A stretch of 64,000 bases of DNA, from the NCBI RefSeq assembly GCF_024460775.1, contig NZ_JANFYZ010000001.1:186001-250000 (forward strand), written 5' to 3'. This DNA is from Desulfovibrio desulfuricans. Lineage in GTDB: Bacteria; Desulfobacterota; Desulfovibrionia; Desulfovibrionales; Desulfovibrionaceae. The notes beneath the pieces are model-generated. The model was not told the origin of the DNA, did not search any database, and saw only the letters and a list, made by a program, of their open reading frames with translations. Shown in pieces: positions 28,957 through 38,923 of this stretch. Position numbers and translations under genes: made by a program. Positions within the stretch are counted from its first letter, which is position 1; the number at the start of each line of letters is the position of its first letter.

Positions 28957-30720
28957 TCAGCCCTGATTTTTCATGTCGCGGATAAGCCCTTGCAGCACCT
29001 GCGCCTGCTGCGCAAGACCATCAACGGCATGCGCGGCATTTTCCATTGTCTGAGCCGTTTCGGCAGAGATGGTTGCAACCTGCTCAACAGACTTGTTGAT
29101 CTCCTCACTGGCGGCAGATTGCTGTTCGCTTGCAGCGGCAATGGCCTGTACCTGATCATTCACCAGGTGAACAAGCTCAAGAATCTGCTTAAGCGAATCG
29201 CCAGAGCGAATGGAAAGCTTGGTCGCCTCCTCAATGGCGCTGGCGCTCTGTTCCACATTCAGAATATTTTTTCGCGTCCCGGCCTGAATATCGCCAATGG
29301 CCCGACCCACCTCCTGAGTGGCAGACATGGTTTTTTCCGCCAGTTTGCGCACTTCATCAGCAACAACGGCAAAGCCGCGCCCGGCATCGCCTGCCCGGGC
29401 GGCTTCTATGGCGGCGTTGAGCGCAAGCAGGTTGGTCTGGTCGGCAATGTCGGCAATAACGCCCATCACCTGCCCGATGCTTTCGGCCTGCTTGCCCAGC
29501 ACGTCCATATCCTGCCGGATGGCAAGGGATTGCGTGTGCACCGACTCAATGCCCTTGACCGCATCGTTGACAATCTGCGCGCCTTCCAGCGCCTGTTGTC
29601 GGGTCTGGTCTGCAATGCCGGCGGCCTGTTGCGCATTTTGGGCAACTTCGCGCACGGTGGCATTCATTTGCTCCATGGCCGTGGCTGTTTCACGCACACG
29701 GCCTGACTGATCGTCAGCTCCGCTGCGGGATTGGTCTATCTTGACCGCAAGATCCTGCGAAGCGCTGGAGACAATTTCGACCACATTTTCCAGTTGGCGG
29801 GCAGCGTGGAGCATCCCTTCGCTTTTGGCGTTCTCTGCAAGAGCTTGCGCTTTTTGGGCTTCCGCAAGGGCTTTTCTGGCTTCTTCGCGGTCATACTCGG
29901 CTTCGGTCTGTGCAGTGGAAGAAGCCTTGCGGTAGGTTGCCAGATTGTCTGCCGTGCTGTTCAGCGCCAGAGCCAGAGTGCTCAGGCTGGCAAAACTTCC
30001 GGCAGCGAGGCGTTCATCTGACTGCTGGGCGCCAAGGGTAGAGGCAAAAGACACACACTGGCGCATGGCGCGCAGATCCCTGTTGGTCAGGAAATATCCT
30101 GCGCAATACACCAGGCAAATGGCAAAAATAAATTCGATCCACATCAGGGTGCGCCGCGATGCGATGTCATCATTCATTTCGGCCATGGCTGTTTCAGCAA
30201 GGGTGGTAATATTTGCGTAAAATTTTTCAAAATGTTCGCGAAATGCCACGGCATAGGGCGTGGCTTCCTTTTCATAGGTTTTGTAGGTGAGGTAGCGCTG
30301 GTCCGCGGGGATATCCTTTAAGGGAGCAACAAGGCTCTGCCCGTTGTTCATGAATGCAATGGCCGCCTCATGAGCTTTATCCGTCAAAGCTTTGGAGTCT
30401 GCGGGCAGCTTGAGGGAGGAGAGTGTGGCAAAGTGTTTTTTAACGGCGGCAATGGCTGTGTCTATTTGCTTGAGATCTTTGTCAATATTGCTGCCAAGCA
30501 TGCTGTTTCTTGTTAAGCGACTAAAATAATTTATATTTTTTGTTACTTCCAGGGCAATAATTCTACCTGCGATGGCGGTATCGCGGGTGTGGGCATATTT
30601 GATCTCAATATTGTTAATTGCCTGCAACGAAAAACAAAATAGCCCGACCATGGCAATGGCCCCAACAGAAATAGTGAGGATGAATTTTCCGCGTAACGTA
30701 TGCAGTATCTGGCTGATCAA
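28957..30720 (-). CDS. Methyl-accepting chemotaxis protein, probable TTG start
   Basis: A chemoreceptor of about 587 residues. A membrane helix (about 13-32) is followed by a helical periplasmic sensor (about 33-185), a second helix near 190-212, and the signalling domain with the conserved [18 protein letters not shown] tip. It ends LIRDMKNQG. The start is taken as the TTG at 30720, because GGAGG lies 7 nt before it and it leaves a compact cytoplasmic N-terminus ([12 protein letters not shown]). An upstream ATG at 30786 has no ribosome site and would add a second hydrophobic stretch. Its C-terminal half closely resembles the receptor at 26834, suggesting duplication. Confidence 0.9.
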   Translation of the reverse strand: MISQILHTLRGKFILTISVGAIAMVGLFCFSLQAINNIEIKYAHTRDTAIAGRIIALEVTKNINYFSRLTRNSMLGSNIDKDLKQIDTAIAAVKKHFATLSSLKLPADSKALTDKAHEAAIAFMNNGQSLVAPLKDIPADQRYLTYKTYEKEATPYAVAFREHFEKFYANITTLAETAMAEMNDDIASRRTLMWIEFIFAICLVYCAGYFLTNRDLRAMRQCVSFASTLGAQQSDERLAAGSFASLSTLALALNSTADNLATYRKASSTAQTEAEYDREEARKALAEAQKAQALAENAKSEGMLHAARQLENVVEIVSSASQDLAVKIDQSRSGADDQSGRVRETATAMEQMNATVREVAQNAQQAAGIADQTRQQALEGAQIVNDAVKGIESVHTQSLAIRQDMDVLGKQAESIGQVMGVIADIADQTNLLALNAAIEAARAGDAGRGFAVVADEVRKLAEKTMSATQEVGRAIGDIQAGTRKNILNVEQSASAIEEATKLSIRSGDSLKQILELVHLVNDQVQAIAAASEQQSAASEEINKSVEQVATISAETAQTMENAAHAVDGLAQQAQVLQGLIRDMKNQG

Positions 30721-31512
30721 AACAGTTCCTCCATTGGCAATAGTAATAACAAATATGAGCGATTTACAGCGCAATATTGCTAACAAGTCGCATCGGCAGA
30801 AACTGTTTTCTGTTTATCAAAGCCGCGTCATGCGTTGGTATCAATAGTAGTGATGCTGCAATTTCATTTTCGGAATTTATGTTACATTGTTTATGTTTCA
30901 TAAATATAAATATTTTTTTCACATGCTGACAATCGTGCGAAAAACAAATGTCTAAAAATACAGTATTCGATAATATTTGCTTTGGAAATAGTGCCATAAT
31001 TTTTGTAGTGATGTTAATGATATTGTCCTGACTTTACAGTGTGCTGTTATTAAAATTGAGCTATCTAGTTTACGAATTGATTGCTACTGCCTTGGTAGTG
31101 TGCATAGGTCTTCTGCACTAAAAACTGTTCATAATAACGCGATTCATACTTTTACAGTATTTTAAAGAGATGATGAAGCTCAATAATATTTTTATCCCAT
31201 CTGTCTTTTTACTATATATCCGGTATAAACATGAAAAAAATTTATCCGATAAGTTGATTCCCTTGGAACGGTCTCAATTGATTGGCATGTACCCTGTTTC
31301 AAGACATTTTTTATAGTTCTTTTTCAGCATAAATATAATGAGTTATCACACTGTTTGTATCCTGAAAAATTACCTCCATTTCCTTATTATTGATCGAATC
31401 AGCAGGATATATGGTTTGTTACCAATATTTTGACAGGAAACAAAAATGTACTGGAACAGATATTGCTAATAATTTCAGGCAGGCAAAAAAATAAAATCTG
31501 ACAGTCAGTGAG
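30721..31512. other. Long AT-rich intergenic region
   Basis: About 790 bp of AT-rich DNA between a chemoreceptor and a divergent diguanylate cyclase gene. No gene, RNA family or clear terminator was recognised. Short frames on either strand lack ribosome sites and family features. It should contain both divergent promoters. Confidence 0.45.
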
Positions 31513-33138
31513 ATGGTAATGAACAAACATAGACTTATGAGTATTTTTCGATTTGATACGATCAGGGGGCGTATTCGCGCCTATACTATTGCCATTGTCT
31601 GCATTCCAATTACCATTGCGGCGCTTTTTTTTATTTTCTTTCAGCAGGAACGGCTTATTGAAAATGAAAAAAAACAGCTTGCTGAAATTTTGGGTCAAAA
31701 TAAAAATACAATTAAAGCCTATGTAGATGTGTGCTTTCAGGATGTGTTATTTTTGACAAAGGTTATTAAGGCACACAGATCAGATATGGAGAGTGCTGCA
31801 AAAGAATTTAGCGATTACGATGAAAGCCATACAGGCATTTCTGCCGCTGTATTTGTCAATGCACAGGGCATTTCAGAAATTGACTCTATGGGCAAACCTG
31901 GTTTGTACGGTGGCGACAGGTATTATTTTAAACAGGCAATGATGGGCCTCAGTGCAATTACTACAGGAATCAAAGGGCGGGTTTCCGGCAAGCCTGTGTG
32001 CATGTTTTCAATGCCAGTGACGAATCAGGCTGGGGAATTTGACGGAGTCGTATTTTTATCCATTCTCGTGGGCGAGCTGGACGCATGGCTGCACGGATCT
32101 TTTGTGCCGGACAAGCAGGGGCTGATACTGTGCGATGCGCAAGGAAACATACTTGCACCCCACAGGGCAGTTGCAAGCAATGCAGATGATGCTGCAAAGC
32201 AAATACCCTTGCAGCTTATGCAACTTGGCGAAGCTGGTCAGATATTCGTGAACGATCAGGGCGTGCGCATGCTCGGCGCTTCAGTTGCCGTTGGGCATGG
32301 TGGTTGGCGGCTGGTGTATTTTCGGTCAGTAGACGAAATTCTGGCAGGATACCGGTGGCTTACTATTTTTGTTGGCCTTGGATCGCTCTGCGCAGTATTG
32401 TTTATGATGCCACTGATGCTGCGCTTTTGCCGCAGCATTGAAGCTCCGCTTGAGGAGCTTACGGCCTATGCGCTCGAGCTGCGTAAAAACAATTACGAGG
32501 CAACAGGGCAGTTGTGTGACCAGAAGAATATGCCCAGCGAACTCAGGATTCTGTTTGATGCGTTTACAGTAATGAGTTTCAGGGTCGCCAGGCAGATCAA
32601 AAAGGCCGAGGCTGTGAGCCTGAAAGACGCTCTCACAGGCCTGCACAATCGCCGTTTTTTGCAGGCTATGGGGGCGGAATTCCTTAAAAAAACGCATTCA
32701 GCAGGCCAGCAGTGCGCTTGTCTGATGCTTGATATCGACCACTTTAAAAGTATCAACGACACTTTTGGGCACAATGTCGGCGATATGGTGTTGCAGCATA
32801 CCGCACGGATAATCAATGCCAGCGTGCGCAGTGCAGACCTCCTTGTGCGCTACGGAGGCGAGGAGTTTGTGGTTCTTGTTGCCTGTAAGGATGCCCGGCA
32901 AGGTGAAGAGCTTGCCCACCGCATACGACACGCAGTAGCAGCACACCCCTTGCTGAGTGACGGCAACGAGCTTTCGGTAACAATAAGCATCGGGGTGGCT
33001 GTATGCGCAGATATGGCGGATATGGCGGAATCACCAGAATCAGCAGAGGCGGCACTGGCCGTCATGCTGATCCGGGCAGACAAAGCCCTGTATGCCGCCA
33101 AGGAAGCTGGGCGTGATGCCGTGGTGGTTGCAGCCTGA
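31513..33138 (+). CDS. Diguanylate cyclase with periplasmic double-Cache-type sensor
   Basis: A membrane protein of about 541 residues. A helix at about 24-44 is followed by a large periplasmic region (about 45-280) with Cache features (FVNAQGISEIDS, GDRYYFKQAM, GKPVCMFSMPV). A second helix (about 283-305), a HAMP-like linker and a GGDEF domain (about 370-535) follow. The active site is GGEEF, and RSAD five residues before it matches the inhibitory I-site, so active c-di-GMP synthesis with feedback is expected. Two close ATGs (31513 and 31519) are possible starts; neither has a strong ribosome site. It lies between chemoreceptors, which may respond to related ligands. Confidence 0.92.
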   Translation: MVMNKHRLMSIFRFDTIRGRIRAYTIAIVCIPITIAALFFIFFQQERLIENEKKQLAEILGQNKNTIKAYVDVCFQDVLFLTKVIKAHRSDMESAAKEFSDYDESHTGISAAVFVNAQGISEIDSMGKPGLYGGDRYYFKQAMMGLSAITTGIKGRVSGKPVCMFSMPVTNQAGEFDGVVFLSILVGELDAWLHGSFVPDKQGLILCDAQGNILAPHRAVASNADDAAKQIPLQLMQLGEAGQIFVNDQGVRMLGASVAVGHGGWRLVYFRSVDEILAGYRWLTIFVGLGSLCAVLFMMPLMLRFCRSIEAPLEELTAYALELRKNNYEATGQLCDQKNMPSELRILFDAFTVMSFRVARQIKKAEAVSLKDALTGLHNRRFLQAMGAEFLKKTHSAGQQCACLMLDIDHFKSINDTFGHNVGDMVLQHTARIINASVRSADLLVRYGGEEFVVLVACKDARQGEELAHRIRHAVAAHPLLSDGNELSVTISIGVAVCADMADMAESPESAEAALAVMLIRADKALYAAKEAGRDAVVVAA

Positions 33139-33224
33139 GGCGGCAACCGCAGATATGCGTTGTGGAACGCTGCGCGAATCGGGCCAGCCCTTTTGTTAAT
33201 CAGCCATACTGCGCTTTTTGCAGA

Positions 33225-35645
33225 TTAAGCGTCGGATGGCTGGCAGGTTTTGCCGCTGATTTTTTGAATAAGCTTGTTGAGCGCCCCCGCCTGTAATGCG
33301 AGCTGTTCCACCGCAGTTACAGACCGTTCCATTCCGCTGGTTGTTTGATCTGCCACGCCGCTGACTTCATTTAACACATGGTGGATTTCTTCGCTTGTTG
33401 CCGATTGTTCTTCAACAGCGGTCGCAATGGAGCGCACCTGATCAGTGGTTAACCCCGCCAGTTCCAGAATTTCATGCAATGCTATGCCGGATTGATCCGC
33501 CAGTTGCGTTGCTTCTTGCACGGCTAGAGCGGCATCTCCCATACCTTCAGCAGCCTTGCCAGCGCCAGATTGAATGGCGGTTATGGCAGAGCTGACCTCC
33601 GCAGTAGCTCTCATGGTTTTTTCTGCAAGCTTTCTGACCTCATCAGCAACCACAGCAAATCCGCGGCCAGCCTCACCAGCACGGGCTGCTTCAATAGCGG
33701 CGTTTAAAGCCAGAAGGTTGGTCTGATCGGCAATATCGGTGATGACATCCATGATCTGCCCGATGTCGGCGACCTGATCGCCCAGGCCGCTGATATCTTC
33801 TTTCAAAATGTCTGTTTGTCCCTTCACGCGGCTAATTGCAGCAACCGACTGTTGTACTGTAGCAGCGCCTTTCCTGGCCTGCTGCATGGTTTTATCTGCC
33901 TGCTGGCTTGCACCGGAGGCATTTTGGGCAATTTCCACAGCGGTGGCGTTCATCTGACTGATGGCCACAGCGGCCTCAGCCGTACGGACATGCAATGTGT
34001 TCATGCCCTTGCTCGTTTGCTCCACAACCGTTGAAAGCTCCGCTGCTGCCGTTGAAACCTGCCCGGCAATGGATCCGGCCTGTTCAGCAGTTTCGTAAAT
34101 AAGCCTGTTTGAGGTGATCAGTTTTTCCTCCTGTTCCCGGAGTTCTGTAAGGACTGTAAACTGGACAAAACAACCAATAAAAGTTGCTGCCGGATCATAT
34201 ATGGGGGTGGCATCAAGTTTTATGAAAAATGCTTTGCCTTTTGCATCGCGCCCTTCAAGTGTGCGGCCAGGGGTTGACTGTTTATCTTTGAGCGCGGCGA
34301 GGATTACGTCTGATACTTCTGGATTGTAGCGAAAAAAACTTGTTACATGAGCTTCAAAGTACGTATCGGCCTTTTGGTCCATAGCCAGAAAATCGCACAA
34401 AAGCTGATTCAGATATGTGATGCGGCCCTCCTGATTAACCACCAGACAGGGGGTGGCAATGCCGCCGAGTATTCCCTGTACAAATCCAAGTTTCTCCTTG
34501 AGTGCAGTAACCATCGCTTCAAGGTCATTTTTCAGTTGATTAAGTTCGGCTGTGCTGCCGTCAGCCCCAAGAATAGCGTGGAGGTTGCCCGCCGCAACTG
34601 CGTTGCTATACGCCACCATGCCTCTGATGGTGCGCGTGACGCCGCGCCCCACCAGATATGACAGCAGCGAGGCCAGTACCAGCGCAAGCCCCGTTGCCAG
34701 GAGCATTGTTGCGCGTTTTGTTTTATAATCACCGATACGCACAGCCAGTAATACATCCAGTTCAGCGGCGCACGCTTCCCAGTAGCGAAAGGCTGCATCA
34801 AGTGCCTTTTCACCTGTGACCATAAATTCACTCTGAGATATTGCTGCTCCAGACGAAATACTGTTGAGCATGACAATAAAAGGTTCTGTGGCCGCCTTGT
34901 AGCTTTCAAGCGCGGCCTTAAGCTTGGGCGCAAGCGAAGGGCTGACTCCATAGAAATTGGGGTCTTCGTTCAGGGCCGTCTGGGTATCAGCCAGAATACG
35001 GGAATAGTCTGACTCATGGAGCATTGCAGCCAGCGTGTGGAACTCGCGCCGTTCGGTTTCTCCAAGTTTGGACTCGAGCAGGGCCGTGTTGCCAAAATCA
35101 AGGATTGACGCGATTCTGCGCTGGGTCTGGGGCAGCGTGAGCAGGGTCATATCCATTGTGTAGTAACTGTCCAAATCAGGATCAAGAATCAGGTTCGAGG
35201 TGTCGCCGCAGTGAGTAATCATGCCAGAAATATCTTCCAGCAACTGTGCAAGTCCCTCTTTGAACGCGGCGGCATCATTCTGCCTGCTTTTCAGCTTTTC
35301 CCACCGGGCTGCAACATCACCTGGAAAAAGGTGGGAACGGCCACGAATTTTCAGGCCATCAGCGGTGAATTGCAGGTCTGATCCATGAAGCCTGTTTGCC
35401 GCCTCAAGTTCGGCAAAAGCCTGATCAACCTTGCGCTGGCCGTCTGGCTGTGCTGCTTTTGGCAGATACTCCAGCAGTTTTTCCAGTGGGCGTTGGAAAG
35501 AGTTGCCCTGGGTTTCCAGACTGCTGAAAGAGATTTGTGAATTGATGTTGGATACAGAGATGTAAAGCAAAACGCCCAGCGGCAATACAAAGGCTATTCC
35601 AATAGACGTCAACTTTCCGGAAAGTTTGATGTTTCGTAAAGCCAT
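33225..35645 (-). CDS. Methyl-accepting chemotaxis protein with long periplasmic domain and PAS domain
   Basis: An 806-residue chemoreceptor. It has a membrane helix at about 14-32, a long helical periplasmic domain (about 33-305), a second helix near 310-330, HAMP, and then a cytoplasmic PAS domain (about 400-510) visible from [14 protein letters not shown] and a [11 protein letters not shown] strand. The signalling domain has tip [18 protein letters not shown]. The PAS domain adds an internal sensing input, perhaps redox or a cofactor. The C-terminus lacks a CheR pentapeptide. The start at 35645 ([10 protein letters not shown]) opens the first helix; GGAG lies about 10 nt upstream. The frame is open 54 nt further. 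Confidence 0.92.
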   Translation of the reverse strand: MALRNIKLSGKLTSIGIAFVLPLGVLLYISVSNINSQISFSSLETQGNSFQRPLEKLLEYLPKAAQPDGQRKVDQAFAELEAANRLHGSDLQFTADGLKIRGRSHLFPGDVAARWEKLKSRQNDAAAFKEGLAQLLEDISGMITHCGDTSNLILDPDLDSYYTMDMTLLTLPQTQRRIASILDFGNTALLESKLGETERREFHTLAAMLHESDYSRILADTQTALNEDPNFYGVSPSLAPKLKAALESYKAATEPFIVMLNSISSGAAISQSEFMVTGEKALDAAFRYWEACAAELDVLLAVRIGDYKTKRATMLLATGLALVLASLLSYLVGRGVTRTIRGMVAYSNAVAAGNLHAILGADGSTAELNQLKNDLEAMVTALKEKLGFVQGILGGIATPCLVVNQEGRITYLNQLLCDFLAMDQKADTYFEAHVTSFFRYNPEVSDVILAALKDKQSTPGRTLEGRDAKGKAFFIKLDATPIYDPAATFIGCFVQFTVLTELREQEEKLITSNRLIYETAEQAGSIAGQVSTAAAELSTVVEQTSKGMNTLHVRTAEAAVAISQMNATAVEIAQNASGASQQADKTMQQARKGAATVQQSVAAISRVKGQTDILKEDISGLGDQVADIGQIMDVITDIADQTNLLALNAAIEAARAGEAGRGFAVVADEVRKLAEKTMRATAEVSSAITAIQSGAGKAAEGMGDAALAVQEATQLADQSGIALHEILELAGLTTDQVRSIATAVEEQSATSEEIHHVLNEVSGVADQTTSGMERSVTAVEQLALQAGALNKLIQKISGKTCQPSDA

Positions 35646-36647
35646 GATAACGGTGCTCCAGAGTAAAGTAACCACACCATTCTGCCTGTGGATAAGCACT
35701 GGCAGAATGGTTGGGCATCAGGTGCAAAAAACGCGGAACAGAAAGAATCGTACATTGAGCACGATCTTATCTTGTTGCACAGCATTTTTTGAACTGTTCT
35801 TTAATCTGCCCTGAAAGGGGGGAGGAGCAGAGAACGACTTTTTTGGGCAGACACTCTGGCGCACTGTAACACTTATAATTGTGCACACCGCCGCATCTGG
35901 TCCAATAAAGTTCACCCAACTCCGGGGGGAGGAGCTCTGGAATGGCAAATCGCATATAAACTTGCTGTATTCTTTTATCCCAAGTTGTATATGTTCTGCA
36001 AGTAGTAGTGTTCTGGCGTATTTTTGATCAAATGTAGTAGCATGAAGTGTTGTGCTGCAAGATCATGTTTTTGAATGTTTTTTCAAAAAATTATATATTT
36101 ATTGGAAACAGGTTATGATGCGATTGGTATTATTATGACGTAATGACTGCGTGTGTTTATGAAAAACGCATACTGGCTGCAAACAGCCTGTGTAGCCTGG
36201 CCTTGTGCTCAGTTCAACATAGTCAATTTTGCGGAAAATACCTTTCATTGCTTTGCGCACATGCTGCGACACAAGCGCCATGCAGACACATGAGCGCAAA
36301 GTATTGCCCAGAAAGCCCACGTGGTCTTCAAGACATTGAGGGCTGATGCCGCAGGCCGTGAGGCTGCGCGCAGCATATCCCGAATGGCAGCCAGAATACC
36401 TCTGTAGCAAGCGCCTACCGGCGGTTTATCACCAATGGTTTTAAGGCTGCACAGCGGGATGTGTACGCAACAAGAAAATCCGGCAATCAGCCGAATGGGT
36501 ATGCGGAAAAAGAGCACAGAAAAATCCTGCACCCTGGGCGCGCGGGGGGAATCTGATTCAGAAAATGAGGACAGTACATGCGCCAACAGAATTGTCCTTG
36601 TTGCGGCAAAGAGAGCGCCACACTACTGGGAGCAAAGCCCCAAAGGG
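35646..36647. other. One-kilobase region without a supported gene
   Basis: The first half is AT-rich and upstream of the chemoreceptor. The second half (about 36130-36600) has near-coding base composition and several short frames on both strands, but none has a family signature and they overlap in conflict. It could be decayed coding sequence. A short frame beginning at 36578 with a CPCCGKE motif and a GAGG ribosome site runs into the opposite-strand DUF488 gene. Confidence 0.4.
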
Positions 36648-37010
36648 TTAATTCTCTCTTGCCTTCTCCTCAATATAACCTCTCAGCGCCGCGGCATTGT
36701 TCATCTCCGTATCTTTTGCAGCGTAAAGCAGTATCACGGTCTGATTCTGGCGAAGGATGGTTTGCAGTTGCGCAACAGCCGCCGGGGCGGCATCAAGCTC
36801 GGCGAAATAGCGCTCCTTGAATTCTGGCCATTTGGCTTCATCGTGGGCAAACCACTTGCGCAGGTTGTCTGATGGGGCGATATCTTTAAGCCACACATCC
36901 CACAGGGCGGCGCTTTTGGAAATCCCCCGGGGCCACAGCCTGTCCACAAGAACCCGTATTCCTGCTGGTTCGACATCGTGTGCGTATACGCGGCGTAAAA
37001 TAATATCCAT
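36648..37010 (-). CDS. DUF488 family protein
   Basis: A 120-residue cytoplasmic protein of the DUF488/YeaO type. Hallmarks are RRVYAHD (residues 6-12), RVLVDRLWPRGISKS (about 20-34), KWFAHDEAKWPEFKERY (about 53-69) and a C-terminal ILLYAAKDTEMNNA (about 91-104). The biochemical role of the family is not established. The start is set at the ATG at 37010, which has AGGA 9 nt upstream; a longer frame from 37067 adds 19 residues not typical of the family. Monocistronic. Confidence 0.88.
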   Translation of the reverse strand: MDIILRRVYAHDVEPAGIRVLVDRLWPRGISKSAALWDVWLKDIAPSDNLRKWFAHDEAKWPEFKERYFAELDAAPAAVAQLQTILRQNQTVILLYAAKDTEMNNAAALRGYIEEKAREN

Positions 37011-37250
37011 GTCAGGTAATCCTGTTGGAGTGACGGCTTTTATAAAATTGCGCAGCGTGAGGGACAATGCAAGTCAAAATAGCCAGTGACTTACTCGGTA
37101 GATTCCTTCGCCCGCAAGCGGATGGATGGAAGAAGGTTTGAGCAAGGCGGCCCGCATTGGGAGTATAGTCGGGAGATTATGGTGGTGTGCCGTGGACTTG
37201 CGGCGCTTTGCGCCGCAGTTAAATGAAAAATCTTGGAATGATTATATAAG

Positions 37251-37279
37251 TTGACAGGCCAGACGGTTCCGCGTAGATA
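37251..37279 (+). promoter_or_regulatory. Promoter of the left tRNA-Pro gene
   Basis: TTGACA (37251-37256) and TAGATA (37274-37279) with 17-bp spacing, 12 bp before the mature tRNA. The -35 box and spacing are also kept in the inverted copy. Confidence 0.75.
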
Positions 37280-37291
37280 CACCTTTCGCGT

Positions 37292-37368
37292 CGGGATGTA
37301 GCGCAGCCTGGGAGCGCACTTGAATGGGGTTCAAGGGGTCGAAGGTTCAAATCCTTTCATCCCGACCA
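37292..37368 (+). tRNA. tRNA-Pro (anticodon GGG), copy 1
   Basis: A 77-nt cloverleaf with acceptor CGGGATG/CATCCCG, D-arm GCGC...GCGC, anticodon stem CTTGA/TCAAG around loop ATGGGGT (anticodon GGG, reading CCC/CCU), T-arm GAAGG TTCAAAT CCTTT, and encoded CCA at the end. An identical second copy lies on the opposite strand at 40071-40147. Confidence 0.96.
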
Positions 37369-37375
37369 GAGGTTT

Positions 37376-37410
37376 AAAGGGAATTCATGGAAACATGGAT
37401 TCCCTTTTCT
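37376..37410 (+). terminator. Terminator of the left tRNA-Pro gene
   Basis: AAAGGGAATTCATG and CATGGATTCCCTTT form a 14-bp stem with one G-T wobble around a GAAA tetraloop, followed by TTTTCT. Confidence 0.92.
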
Positions 37411-37608
37411 CGTTTCTAACGGCTGTTTTTCCGCTTCCTACCGACAAAAAGCCAGATTCCTCTGCCTGTAAGTTTAAAAAATCTGTCTTTTTTTACCTCA
37501 CCACGCATAATTTGTGCCAAAAACAGTTGTCTGACTGTTGTCGTCAAGAAAAAAAAGGAATATGCAGAAAACAAACCTGTTTTTTTGGCAAAACCAAGGA
37601 GGGTCATC

Positions 37609-38289
37609 ATGTTTAAGCGTCTCATGCTTGCATTGGTTCTGTCCCTGGCACTCGCGGCTCCTGCGGCTGCGGAAAACACCGGCGTTTATGGCGGCTTGAA
37701 ATTTATTGATTCCATTCAAAGCACTGGCCCGTTCTCTCTGAGCGGGGATGTGAAGGGTTTTGGCGTTGGCCAGTATTCGCAAAACACCGTTGGGGGCGGT
37801 ATTTTTGTGGGGTACGACTTTTATCCGCATTTTCAGGTGCCCATGCGCACAGAACTGGAATATGCCATACGAAGCAATATGACCAAAACCTGGGATCAGC
37901 AGATTAATGGCAGCACGGCATCGTTTAAGGGCGAGTGGGGCGTGCAAACGCTGTTTGCCAACGCATATTGGGACTTCCACAACTCCACGGCCTTTACTCC
38001 CTACCTAGGCGGCGGCCTTGGCATGGGATTCATCAAGACCAAGTACACTGCGGACGTTGACGGCGATGGGGATTCCGGCAGCCTGACGCAGTATGATACC
38101 GTTTTTGCATGGAATCTCGGCGCAGGCTGTTCCTACGCCTTTACGGAAAACATCTCGGCAGATCTGGCCTACCGCTTTGTGGGGCTGGGCTATACCGACA
38201 TCAGCAAGCGTGTTGACGACAACAAGGTTTCCATCGGCAATACTCCGTATGCCAATGAATTCAGCCTTGGCCTGCGCTTTACGTTCTAG
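37609..38289 (+). CDS. Outer-membrane beta-barrel protein
   Basis: A 226-residue protein with a Sec signal peptide (about residues 1-21, cleavage after APAAA). The rest is made of alternating amphipathic strands, typical of the small opacity/OmpW-like porin fold, and ends in Phe (LGLRFTF), the usual barrel-insertion signal. A glycine-rich centre (YLGGGLGMGF) and a Gly/Asp-rich turn (DVDGDGDSGS) are exposed-loop candidates. The start at 37609 follows AAGGAGGG; the frame is open 24 nt upstream. It is the first gene inside the tRNA-Pro inverted repeat and has its own terminator. Its ligand or porin role is unknown. Confidence 0.88.
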   Translation: MFKRLMLALVLSLALAAPAAAENTGVYGGLKFIDSIQSTGPFSLSGDVKGFGVGQYSQNTVGGGIFVGYDFYPHFQVPMRTELEYAIRSNMTKTWDQQINGSTASFKGEWGVQTLFANAYWDFHNSTAFTPYLGGGLGMGFIKTKYTADVDGDGDSGSLTQYDTVFAWNLGAGCSYAFTENISADLAYRFVGLGYTDISKRVDDNKVSIGNTPYANEFSLGLRFTF

Positions 38290-38323
38290 GCATAGGAAAC
38301 GACAAACTGTCAGCTAGATTAGT

Positions 38324-38351
38324 GGGCCGGGGATTTCTCCGGCCCTTTTTT
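38324..38351 (+). terminator. Intrinsic terminator of the outer-membrane protein gene
   Basis: GGGCCGG (38324-38330) pairs with CCGGCCC (38339-38345), followed by TTTTTT. Confidence 0.9.
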
Positions 38352-38655
38352 GAAATAAATCTCAAAGTATCCCATGGGATGCTATAAAGTTTATGCAAGG
38401 CAGGCTCAATCCAAAAATCGCTATTGCGTGCCATGGCTGGAGCAAAACGTTGCATGTTGCAAGAGTTATACGGCACAACAACTTCTCTGCCAATGCCCGT
38501 GACAACAAATTCCGCGGGCTTCTTCAACCTCCCGCTGCACTGCTGCCTCTTGTCTTTTATAGCCCTGAGAGAGCATGGCACTAAACAGGGGCCTTTCCCG
38601 GTCAATTACAGTGGTGCTTAATAGCAGTTATGGAAGGGATAACACGAAAAAGATT

Positions 38656-38874
38656 ATGGGACTGATCGTCCAATCTCTGCGGGAAGGATTGGGCATGAGC
38701 CGTTACGCCCTGGCGAAAGAGGCAGGGGTAGACAGTTCATGGCTGCGGCGTTTTGAGCAGGGAAAATCCGGTATTCGGGTAGAAACACTGATTACCCTGG
38801 CACGAGGGTTAAAAATTCCTGCGGCAGCTATTGTCACGGCGATGGAGAAGGCGTTGGAAAGCACTGAAAGATAA
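38656..38874 (+). CDS. Small XRE-type helix-turn-helix regulator
   Basis: A protein of about 72 residues that is essentially one Cro/CI-like HTH domain: LGMSRYALAKEAGVDSSWLRRFEQG is the helix-turn-helix region (about residues 11-35), with a following IRVETLITLARGLKIP helix. It should bind DNA as a dimer. The start is uncertain: the ATG at 38656 opens the domain but has only a weak purine-rich site, and the frame is open back to 38575. It ends 49 bp before the protease gene, which it may control. Such single-domain regulators often accompany mobile or defence genes. Confidence 0.75.
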   Translation: MGLIVQSLREGLGMSRYALAKEAGVDSSWLRRFEQGKSGIRVETLITLARGLKIPAAAIVTAMEKALESTER

Positions 38875-38923
38875 TTAGCAGTACCCTCGTGCAAGATCAA
38901 TTTAATGTAACTTTGGAGGGGTT

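Larger units (their letters stand above)
37250..37415 (+). repeat. Inverted repeat, left copy: complete tRNA-Pro transcription unit
   Basis: A 166-bp segment containing promoter, tRNA-Pro and terminator. The same unit is found in opposite orientation at 40024-40189. The tRNA parts are identical. The upstream 41 bp and the terminator differ at a few bases. The pair encloses 2.6 kb. Confidence 0.9.

Noticed and set aside
1320..33740. Similar 120-bp stretches at about 1330, 27210, 29335 and 33620 as dispersed repeats
   Set aside because: They encode the conserved tip of chemoreceptor signalling domains; protein conservation explains them.
36578..36820. Short plus-strand frame starting MRQQNCPCCGKE with a GAGG site
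   Set aside because: Most of it is antisense to the well-supported DUF488 gene. Kept only as a possible remnant in the findings.
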